Shown piece by piece: positions 11,309 through 19,823 of a stretch of 64,000 nt of DNA. Under the pieces are notes generated by a model. The model did not search any database and had not been told where the DNA came from. It saw only the letters and a program-made list of their open reading frames with translations. Source of the stretch: Termitomyces sp. T153 (Eukaryota > Basidiomycota > Agaricomycetes > Agaricales > Lyophyllaceae); NCBI GenBank assembly GCA_018296165.2, contig JACKQL020000188.1:1-64000 (forward strand), written 5' to 3'. A program made the translations under genes and the position numbers. Position 1 is the first letter of the stretch. The number at the start of each line of letters is the position of its first letter.

Positions 11309-11313
11309 CTGTG
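11309..11313. repeat. target-site duplication, right copy (CTGTG)
   Basis: Exact partner of 6,225-6,229. Confidence 0.75.
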
Positions 11314-12659
11314 TACTGATTCTGCTGCAACACATTCCTCTCCCTCCATGCTATGTTCCAATCCTCCTCTGCCCTTTAGAGCTCCCCCTCTCATGTCATC
11401 AGCATTCTCAATAGCCCTTCCACCTAGTAATGGAGGAATGTCTTGATAATTAAAGGTGCAGGCTCAGAAGAGTTTGATGGGTGCCCCATCAGCACCCTCA
11501 AGCCAGAGGAGTACACATGGGGCCTGGGGGGGGCCTGCCATCAACTCCTGGCCCCATGGCTGCTTGCTGGGCCCTGCTGTTGGCAGTGGGGAGGCCCTCC
11601 ACTTCCCCTTGTTGCAAGACACTGGAGCCCCCTCTCTCCATTCACCCCATTGGGGTCCCACCTTTCCTGCCAGCCACCCCATGCTCCCCTCACTCTCCAA
11701 ACCAAATCCCCAGCACAACACCCTGGCCTTCCAGCTCTTGCCCAACTGCTTCCTCACCCAACTTGGCTCCCATCCCTGCTCTGCTGCAATGCAGGCCATA
11801 TGCCACTCCAGTGGAACTGTACATTTCTTATGCCTTGCATGACACAGAAGACAAACTGAAGAATCTTGATGGAACCCCACAGTTGGCCCATCAAACTCAC
11901 ATAGTTCCCCTCATTGGGCACAGAGGGTACACTGGGGAAAATCAGCAGAAAGAGAACAGAACACAGTAAACACCCACCAGAGCCTTGTTCTGGCACCATT
12001 CCAAGGTCAGAGGACCACATGCCTGCCCTAGCACCTCTGCAAACAACTTCAGCATCACCTGCACCTGGGGAACCCACTGTGCTTCTGTAACAACCTGCAC
12101 CTCCCCCAGACTAAAACTGGGCCTTGAAAAATGCACTGCTGGCACCAGGGCCAATCATGCTGGAGCCCTGCCCTGAGATGAAGCCCCCAACAGACCCATC
12201 ACCACTGTGGACAACTTTGAAAAGTAGGTCAGCCCAGCACAAACACAGAATTGGTACACCTATGACTGTGGTACATGGACTCCACCTTCCTTCAATCTTG
12301 GCACTGAGCATGCTCCTCCCTGCAATGCTTGTACACCACCCACTTGTCAACCTGATTGTCATCCAATGGCAGGGGAGTTGGGGATGCAGACAATGAGTAC
12401 ACTGATGCTGCAGAAGATGAGGCTGAGGAAAACATGGGAAAAAGAGTTTAGGAATTCTGGGGTATGTCTGATGCCTTTTAATTGATTGTAAAGAGCCCCC
12501 TAACAAATGGTGGCCATGCTTTGACTTTGCCTCCCATGCCACCACTGCTTGCTGCAGTTTGATCAATATTACTTGGCATTGATTCCCATGCCCCCACCAA
12601 TCCTTGACTCATGTCCTGCACCTTGAGGGTCTCAATGCTGAAGAGGGGGTGATGGGTGA
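11309..12659 (-). pseudogene. antisense ORF with paired Cys motifs (copy 1), decayed
   Basis: On the minus strand a multi-piece ORF can be followed. Its start region is near 12,600-12,500, with a segment like E-S-x-P-S-N-I-D-Q-T-A-A-S. About 600 bases on, around 11,920-11,830, come two Cys clusters: C-T-L-C-x6-C, then about 16 residues, then C-L-L-C-x6-C followed by a conserved Trp and A-C-I-A-A-E-Q-G-W. Between the first cluster's CxxC and its last Cys is an in-frame TGA. The same pattern is present at 51,300-51,470 (-), with TAG at the same place. The Cys spacing suggests a zinc-binding module. The function is unknown to me. The region is cut by the copia element at its left. Confidence 0.5.
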
Positions 12660-13782
12660 TGTCATGACCCACTCCCTGAACCTCCAGACCTCATTCCCAG
12701 CCACCTCACTCTCACTCCCCCAGAGTTCCCCCCCAACACTCCCTTGACCTCCCCAACCTTTGTTGATGCATGATGCCCACCCCAGCTAACTTGAATGCTT
12801 CTCTGGCAAACCTCAACAGCCTCCTGGTTAACTCTGACATGTTTCCCCCAGGCTTTGATGCTTCTCCTTCCTCTTCTGAGCCCCTGGAACCCTCCCCCAC
12901 TGTTCCTAATGCCAGTGTACATCACTGGTTTGTCATCCTGACTTACCCAACCAGCTCTGGAGCATTATGATGACCCTGGGGCAGCCCACATTCCCATCTG
13001 ATTCCATCAGTATATCATTGCAGCCCACCTGCTAATCATAACCAACACCTGTCAAGTCTGTGCAGCCTCAACAAGCCCCACTGCCAGACCCACTACCCCA
13101 GGAGCTGTTCCAGTAGTTAGTATATAAGTTGTAGAGGAGTATCCTTTACTCTAGTCTTGATATTGCCTTACCATGTCCTGATTGTTTGTCTCTTGTGTTT
13201 TGTGTCTCTTATCACATTTTCTCCTCTCTCTAAGTTTCCCAGTCTTATCTCAGTCTCCTGGTCTTGTCTTGTCTCTATCTCCATTATTGTCTTGATGTCA
13301 TTTTGTATCTCCACTTCAATCTATTTTTGTTCTCATCTCAATCTTGCCTCAACTCCATCTTGTCTTGTTTAGCTCTATCTCCTTCATTGTGCCCAAGTCC
13401 CTTTCAACCTTAATGCTGTTACAAACTCCACATCTACAATTACAAATCTCAAATGTTCCTAAAAAACCATCAACATCAATTGATCCTCCATCAAACTCCA
13501 GCACCACTCCCATCACTCATGTAGCCTCTGTTTGCCTGCACTTCCAATACTTGCCTCTGGAGTTGTGCCTGACACCCTTTCAAGCCCAGCCCTTCCCAAC
13601 ATCTTGTCTTAGACTTCTCTGGACCATCCCAGACTTGTTTGGACCACTTCCCCTCACTTATCCTCACAGGTATCTGAAGTTCAGACCTCCCCAAGCACTA
13701 GGCTATCAGTGCAGGATGTTGTGTCTGCCTAGTAAGAACTTGCCCAGTTAAGCTGAGCCCCCATTGTCAGCAGAACCTAACA
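12660..13782 (+). repeat. LTR, family A (about 1.12 kb)
   Basis: It starts TGTCATGACCCACTCC and ends CAGAACCTAACA (family consensus ...CCTGACA). It contains a TATA-like AGTATATAAGTTG near 13,120. Relatives are at 35,305-35,935 (+, internally deleted), 46,647-47,776 (-) and 48,723-49,889 (+). Flanking bases GGTGA and GAAGT do not match, so no target duplication is visible. No internal element region adjoins it, so it is probably a solo LTR. Confidence 0.7.
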
Positions 13783-13879
13783 GAAGTGAGGTTGGGTCTC
13801 AGATGAAGCAAGAGCTACAGACATACAGTACTGTGCTGTGATTGAGGTTGATGATTGCCCTATAAATAGCAACAAGTAT

Positions 13880-14494
13880 GTGGATGGCAAAAAACTCTTC
13901 CTAAAGCATTTCCTTGTCATCACAAACAACCATATCAATACCCCTCCCACCTGCAGTTGCTTTCAGAATGACAGGATAACCAATGTGTTTCACTGCTTCC
14001 AGTGCATTAACAGCACTGGCAAGTACTCTAAATAAGCCTGGCATAATAGAAATGTCAGCATCAACAGTACAAGCTTCATGCTTCAACCCTATTTTCTATA
14101 TCAAATCTGGACTGTGCCCAAGCCATGTGATCCCAGAGTTAACAATGATCAATGCAAATTCAGCAATTTCTGAAAGGAATTCATATCCAAAATGAAGCAT
14201 TGTGACCTTATTATCAAGACAGATAGAGATGATTCTTTATCCTGCCAGATATGCTTTTGACTCAAGCTCAGCAGAGCCCTCTGCTGCACTCTAGAGGAGA
14301 GGGATAGCCTTGTCAGTGGGAGAAATGTGGAGTGAAAGGGCATCTGATGGCATATAAATAGCAATAGTCCATATACCAAGTTCCCTTGCAGTACAAATAA
14401 TGCAAACAGCAATTTTGCCCCTGTTTGTGATTAGGAGCTTTGTACTCTTGTCCATCACCTTTAGAAACAACTTGGAGGGACATAATTGATGCAC
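13880..14494 (-). pseudogene. relic of a biotin carboxylase (urea carboxylase-like) gene, N-terminal part
   Basis: The frame at 14,291-14,494 has the N-terminal biotin-carboxylase signature: K-L-L-I-T-N-R-G-K-I-A, then R-E-L-G-I and P-S-D-A-L-S-L-H. The family has N-R-G-E-I-A and R at sites that here are C or W, as CGN to TGN transitions give. The frame at 13,901-14,086 has G-Y-P-V-I-L-K-A-T-A-G-G-R-G-I, the ATP-grasp segment. The linking sequence (14,100-14,290) is recognisable but broken by stops. S-D-A-L-S-L-H favours urea amidolyase or an acyl-CoA carboxylase over pyruvate carboxylase, but I cannot decide. Only about the first 160 residues are present, ending near the LTR at 13,782. Confidence 0.7.
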
Positions 14495-14598
14495 CTGCTA
14501 CTTTTCAAGGTTCACAAGAGAATAGAGTATACATACATCAAACATGCATAGTTAGTGGTTCACAGGTGCCCACACAACAGGCTACTGAAGATGAGGAT

Positions 14599-14640
14599 AG
14601 GTTCCTATTTCTGGACAGGTTCCTATTTCTGGACAGGTTC
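14599..14640. repeat. 18-bp tandem repeat, 2.3 copies
   Basis: AGGTTCCTATTTCTGGAC at 14,599-14,616 and 14,617-14,634, followed by AGGTTC. The flanking 14,500-14,860 stretch is CG-poor and shows no convincing gene. Confidence 0.85.
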
Positions 14641-14859
14641 ATGTGATCGATCTGGGCTCCGGACTTTGTATGCTTGCTGAGGCTTACTATGATTTGGGTG
14701 ACAAATACAAAAGCTCCATTTCCTGGCCACCTGACCCACTCACACTCACCACCCTTCAAGAAAACACTGCTTTAGCTGGGATATATGTGGTAAATTATGA
14801 GACATCTTCTGTATCTGTATCTTCTGCACCTGTATCTTCTCTATCTGAATATTGGTTGA

Positions 14860-17800
14860 CTAGTTGACTACTACCATGTCCTCCTCAGCCTCTTCATTGG
14901 TGTTCTCGTAGTACTCATCGTCATCATTGTTGTGGTTGTTGTTGTTGACAATGACAACCTCGGCACCAAGACGACTCTCTTTATTCATCTTTGCCCAATG
15001 ATACGATGACGGAGCTACCCAGTACGGCTTCATTCGCCTGACAGCCTCAACTCGATCCTCAGATCGTGGATGCTCTGCCAGCATATCCTTGTGTGCCAAA
15101 ATATTCGAGTAGTGAGATTTGTCCTCATCACCAATAACATTGTACACCCGACTCGAACATCCTTTGATGGTTATCTCGTAACGTGGGTGAATGTGCAGAG
15201 CCTGACTTCGCGTTCTCTGTGGGAGTTCACGAGAAATGACCCCAACATCAGCGGGTGTTGGCGGCGGGATTCGCTGTACAGTGTCGCATACAGGACTCGT
15301 GGCGACGGGCATCTGGGCTTGTTTGGTCGTTTCCTGAGTCTGCCTCTTTGCCGTCGGATTAGCGGGCATGGACACCTGGACTTGATTTTTCTTTTGTTGA
15401 GCTTGTTGCCCCTTCCTTTTTGTCCTTCCTACTGTCGACGCCTGCTTCACTTCTGGCTGAGGTGCTTTCTTCTGTTCGGCTGCTAGGATTCCGAGCTCCA
15501 TCACAATCGTAATGTATGAGAGTTTGCGCCCGTTCTGCATCTGAGGTCTTGTGAAGAACTGGAAGGTCTCCTGAGCATCGATGAGAATGAACTGTTTGTC
15601 GACCCTGTCCTTTATTTGAATGAAGATGGCCGACATTGACCATCTATCGGGATACTGGGAGTTATTAGTGGGAATCCACACAGGGATGACAAGGTCTGTC
15701 GAAGCCATATTCCCGTAGCCTTGAATCGCTGCGGCTCTGAGGAAAAGCAGGTAGATAGCCTCGTCGGTGATTGTCGACTTGTCGCCTGCCTTGACAAATT
15801 GTGTAAAGTGAACGTAGCCGTCTTTGAATGCGTCTCTGACATATCCCCTCTCAGGTTGCTCGGCCGCGCATCGAGAACGTCCCCGATGTATTTCTCCGAT
15901 ATCAGGGCCCGGAGAAAGTCCTCGACGCGAATCATCTGGCTGAACGAGACATCACCACTGACACCACTGAGAACCGCATTGACGTGCTCATGATCAGGGT
16001 TCTTCAAGATAGCGATGTCATGGGCCAGAGTGCAGAGCATCCTCACAACCAACTCCTCTCTGGTTCCCTGGTCGATTAGTCCCAATTCGAGCCATTGTGA
16101 GATAGCAGATGGTATATTGGTCTTGTATGCTGCTATAATCATCTCGATTTGCTCCGCTGGCGGTAGAGTGGATCCAGTTCTTCCCAATCCTTTGGCGTGG
16201 CACCATGTGAATATCGCACGGGCAGCAGCTTCTGCCACAAAAGGTTCGGAAGGATATCCACCACGAAGATACTGTTGATGTTTTGGAACGGAGTAGACCG
16301 TTCGCATACTACTGGCGACAAGAAGTCCTTCAAGGAAAACGGCCTCGTCTCGATTCGATTCAAAGCTCAAATCCACACGAACGGAAAGAGTAGGAATCAG
16401 CTTTTGGAGTGGAAATTTGCAAGATATGTCCCGACTTGTGTCTTCAAGACGCAAATTCAACTTAGACATGGCATATTTCACTACTTCTTCATCGTCTATA
16501 GACGGAGTATTTTCCAGAACAGTCTAAAATCTACGCAGCTTAGTACGAAAGAGAGAAGGGAAAAACAAAGTCCGGTGGCTTACAAGGGACGGCCAAATCG
16601 CGCCATGAACTTCAACGAACAAATTTCTGAAGCGCAGTGGGTGCCTTCAATCACAAGGCTCGGCTCCTTACACACATCGAAAGGAAGTTCAACAAAAGGA
16701 GCGTTCATATCATCATCACTGCCTTCAGAATTAGACGACATAGGGCGAGAGGACCAAAAATTACGTGGGCTAGTAGGGACGGTCTCGGACAGTCTCGAAT
16801 AAGTCGAGAGGAATAAGGCAAAGACGGGTGCATTCATCATGTACGTGAAGGCTTTGCAGAGGCACTGATACGCTGTGCGGTTTGGTTCTGCCGAAACCGT
16901 AGTCTTGCTAAGATGGTGGGCTTCGTCGAAATAGAAAACGATAACAGGTTGTATGTCGGTGTGCGCAGGTCCGATTTTCTTCGAGACAGAGTCAATGAAT
17001 GTCTTCACTGGAAATAACATCAGTCATAAGTTTTTAGGTGGGTGGCGAGTGTCAGCGAACCTCGGTTTCGAAGATGGTCAAATTCGACACGCTCGTCCAA
17101 TATGTCTTCGAAACCTCGTAAAGGAGACGGGTCGATTGCTGTTGTGTACATCTTGAGACGCTCCGGGCTGAAAGGGGGACCAAGATATTCTTTCCAATCT
17201 GCCGCGACACGTTCGATTCCAAGCCCCGACCTTTTCCAGAGATTGATCCAATTATCCACAAAGGCGATGATCTTTAATAAGAACAGGAGGTAGCGACGCT
17301 GAAGATGAAGTTCCAACGTTTCTTTTGTGGTCTTTGTGCAGAAAAAGCGAACTAGCGGTTGACCGTCGGCCATATCACCCTGTGGAAAGCCTTGATCGTG
17401 AGAAGAACGTATGAGATCAACCAAAGCAAAGCACCTGATCTATCTCCTGTGGGCCTCAAAACCATCGGAATCATGAAGACCGAGTTGGCGACCTTGTCCA
17501 CGAGCCGGGATTTACCTGTACCGGATCTTTGAATGATGGCACAGAAATTCGCGTAGGGTTTCTCGAATGAGTTTTGGTACATTGCATTCATCGCGCCTTT
17601 CAAGAGTTCATGGGCATTCCCCACATACGCCGTCTTCCAGGCTGTTTTTACCGACTCTTTGATAGCTGAGGCGTGCACTCGTCGTAAGTATTTGAAGATG
17701 GGAACGGGACTAACTTTAGGGACTCACCAGGTTTCGAGTTGGATGCAGGTGTCTGGAGAGTAGGTTTCTTCTCGTCTTCCGTCTTGACTACCAAAAGTGA

Positions 17801-18218
17801 GAGAAAAAAAAGGACTGGTGCAGGATGTGAGCGACGAACTGTATTCGAGCAATTTGGTTATCGCCAGCTCCATCATCATCATCTCTCCCCGCTCACGCTC
17901 AAGATTCGGGTTGCAGAGATCTGAAAAGTCCCGGAGATAGGAGCCTGATGGCGGCACTGGTATGTCGTTTCTGCCAACGATGATTTGAGCAAGTTCCTTG
18001 AAGATTGACGAATAGCAAGCTTGAAACTCTTCCGGAGACGCGTTGTCTTCCCACAAATCAAGCAGTTGATCGTACAGTTTGGTTTTCCTTGCCCGACGAA
18101 ACACCTCTTGAGCCTCTTCCAATTGGGATACTGGCTGCGGGTCCTGCTCCTGATTGGGTCGTTTGACCGATTCCTGAGGTTCAGACGAGCGTAAGCGCTT
18201 GGAAGAACGGCCAGACAT
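14860..18218 (-). pseudogene. Crinkler/RHS-like P-loop NTPase with C-terminal REase-like nuclease domain, slightly damaged
   Basis: Proposed exons on the minus strand: 18,218-17,840, 17,787-17,728, 17,665-17,435, 17,390-17,061, 17,007-16,584 and 16,530-14,860. The first four introns (52, 62, 44 and 53 bases) keep phase. Domains: basic N-terminus (S-S-K-R-L-R); Walker A G-T-G-K-S-R near 17,510; Walker B F-D-E-A-H-H-L near 16,920; then L-S-T-x-S, E-L-P-F-D and R-F-G-R-P-L, as in large Agaricomycete NTPase families; a helical part with G-Y-P-S-E-P and A-E-A-A-A-R; and a C-terminal region with V-I-P-V and M-S-A-I-F-I-Q-I-K-D (15,602-15,634), the E/Q-x-K of a restriction-endonuclease fold. A low-complexity Asn/Asp/Glu tail ends it. 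Defects: in-frame TAG at 16,524-16,526 (TGG to TAG would explain it) and a one-base frame change near 15,850. Such proteins are proposed NTPase-driven nucleases; here this is inferred from motifs. Confidence 0.72.
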
Positions 18219-18261
18219 GACGGAAGTACAAAGCGGTTACTGCGGAGTTCGAGAGCACCCA

Positions 18262-18276
18262 AGTTATATATATTAG
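18262..18276 (-). promoter_or_regulatory. TATA-like sequence upstream of the NTPase-REase gene
   Basis: On the minus strand TAATATATATAACTT lies about 45-55 bases before the ATG at 18,218. The gypsy LTR begins at 18,285, so the natural upstream region is cut off about ten bases beyond it and the LTR is now the nearest upstream sequence. Confidence 0.4.
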
Positions 18277-18279
18277 TTT

Positions 18280-18284
18280 CACAG
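18280..18284. repeat. target-site duplication, left copy (CACAG)
   Basis: CACAG directly before the left LTR, repeated exactly at 27,273-27,277. Confidence 0.9.
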
Positions 18285-18505
18285 TGTAACGGTAGTCCAC
18301 TGCAAACAGCGGAGTACGGTCACAAGCGTGTGTTCTCACAAAGGAACTGGTCTAAGTCCTGTATTCGTAAGAACTAAATAATTAACTATGGGTAGGCCTA
18401 TTAAATAGATTATGGAGCACTACGGAAGAGAGTGCAGAGTAAGTAGGAGAGAAAATTGTAAAGGTGCAAGGTTTAAGTGGGGGATGATGTCATGCTTGCG
18501 CTACA
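18285..18505 (-). repeat. gypsy 3' LTR (221 bp)
   Basis: Starts TGTAACGGTAG and ends GCGCTACA on the plus strand. Relative to the right LTR it carries TG or CA at six sites where the other has CG, plus one GG to GA change. Adjacent internal bases on the minus strand (TTGGAGGGCGTA) are only a weak polypurine tract. Confidence 0.95.
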
Positions 18506-18629
18506 TACGCCCTCCAAGTCAGATAACTAGAAGTATATGGCTTTTAAATTATAAGTAGAGGTTAGGTTAGAATTAGAGTGGTAATAATGATACTTTTAAG
18601 CTGGCTGCGATTATAACCAATTCCACCTT

Positions 18630-19016
18630 CTAATCGGCCGCCGGGGAGCTTTCCCCAGCCCCATCATTGGGGTAATAGTCCAGCTCTCCCTCGGCATCGT
18701 CATTGTCATTGTTGTTGGCCAGGAGCGGGATGTCCACTGGATTGAGGGCCATCTCCTCCTCTTCTTCAGTGGCCTTGCCTTTGCCCTTGTGATCTGGGGA
18801 ACAGATTATGATACTGTGGGCAGTGATTGTGGTGCAAGGAGTAGAAGATCCTGCCCTCGGGGGTCGTGGAGTTGTGCGTGTAGAGGGATGGCAAGATCCA
18901 AGGATGCGGCGCTTGGTGGTGGTAGAGGATGGCCCCAGGCCTGAATCCGAGCTGTCTCTCTCCATAACTGGATAGGAGCACTTGAGGGGTGAATAAGGGC
19001 AGATAGGTTGGTTCAA
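18630..19016 (-). CDS. small acidic ORF at the 3' end of the gypsy element
   Basis: 128 residues; a start at the internal Met near residue 18 is also possible. The N-terminal half is rich in Ser/Thr/Pro/Arg, followed by K-G-K-G-K, a run of five Glu and an Asn/Asp-rich acidic tail. No domain was recognised. It follows the polyprotein's 3' stop at 19,077 by about 60 bases. A GTGAGC at the polyprotein end and CCCTCAAG before this ORF could be splice sites joining the two, but the phase does not fit, so I keep them separate. It may be a structural or regulatory accessory protein, or non-functional. Confidence 0.35.
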   Translation of the reverse strand: MNQPICPYSPLKCSYPVMERDSSDSGLGPSSTTTKRRILGSCHPSTRTTPRPPRAGSSTPCTTITAHSIIICSPDHKGKGKATEEEEEMALNPVDIPLLANNNDNDDAEGELDYYPNDGAGESSPAAD

Positions 19017-19076
19017 GTAATGGGACTGCCGTGCATGGAATTGTTTAGTTCATTGTACCCATTCACCTGAGGGAGC

Positions 19077-19823
19077 TCACCAAGCCCGCACAGCGTCCTT
19101 GACCGTCTGTTTATCCACATTGCCCTGCTTCGTGATAAACCCAAGAGTAGAAAGGAGGTCCAGGCATGGATCAATGTAGGCTGTGGGTAGGAGTCCAGGT
19201 GGGAAGGGGTTTTTTACCTTGGACCAAGTCTTGGTCTGCTGGTTGTATGCCACAAGCCTATATTTGCACTCAGTCTCGGAGTCAGCAAGGTTGAGGATAG
19301 AGGCGAAGGTGTCGTATCCCACAGGAAAGGGGGACCGCGGATGACTGTGAGTCTGACAAACCTCGAGCTCATAGTCCAGATAAACTTGTACTTGTAAAGG
19401 GTGCATGACCAAAGGGTTATTAGGGTTCAAAGGGTCGAAGATGATGATCATCCTGGTGGTTGGGTCAATTGACACAAAGGGGTGATGGTAGGTCTGTCCT
19501 TTGCACTTGTCATTCCCTTGTCCCTGATTGCCAAAGGGGTGAGCCATGTCAGATGTAAAGTTCCTAAGGGGAAGAGCAATGGCAGATATCCATAAGATTG
19601 GGGAGGGTGAAGGTGGCCTGGTGAGTAGGGAAGACGGTGAAGTCTCAATCCCATCATCGGCCCCTTTATATTCGAGGACATTGGTAAGGCCCAAGAAAAT
19701 TTGTGGATTGTCATGTGGCGGTTCTCTAGTCCCGCACTCAATCAGCTCTTCAATTTTTTTGTACCCTAGTAATTCGAGGTAGGGCACAATCAGCTCTAAT
19801 TCTTTTACTTGTTCATAAGTCAT
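19077..19823 (-). CDS. polyprotein C-terminal extension after integrase
   Basis: 248 residues open after the TAG at 19,845, in the same frame as integrase, so ancestrally part of the polyprotein. The first 30 residues (M-T-Y-E-Q-V, Y-L-E-L-L-G) complete the chromodomain-like end seen in other Agaricomycete gypsy elements. The remaining 200 or so residues (with I-D-P-T-T-R-M-I-I-I-F-D and W-S-K-V-K-N-P-F-P-P-G) match nothing I know. The absence of stops over 248 codons contrasts with seven in the rest, although few CGA codons would explain that. Confidence 0.55.
   Translation of the reverse strand: MTYEQVKELELIVPYLELLGYKKIEELIECGTREPPHDNPQIFLGLTNVLEYKGADDGIETSPSSLLTRPPSPSPILWISAIALPLRNFTSDMAHPFGNQGQGNDKCKGQTYHHPFVSIDPTTRMIIIFDPLNPNNPLVMHPLQVQVYLDYELEVCQTHSHPRSPFPVGYDTFASILNLADSETECKYRLVAYNQQTKTWSKVKNPFPPGLLPTAYIDPCLDLLSTLGFITKQGNVDKQTVKDAVRAW

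Noticed and set aside
11443..11969. Overlapping plus-strand Pro/Ser-rich frames
   Set aside because: The conserved Cys spacing shared with 51.3-51.5 kb is on the minus strand; the plus frames are shadows produced by CG loss.
12660..13782. LTR A with matching target duplication
   Set aside because: GGTGA and GAAGT flanks do not match even allowing transitions, so no duplication is claimed.
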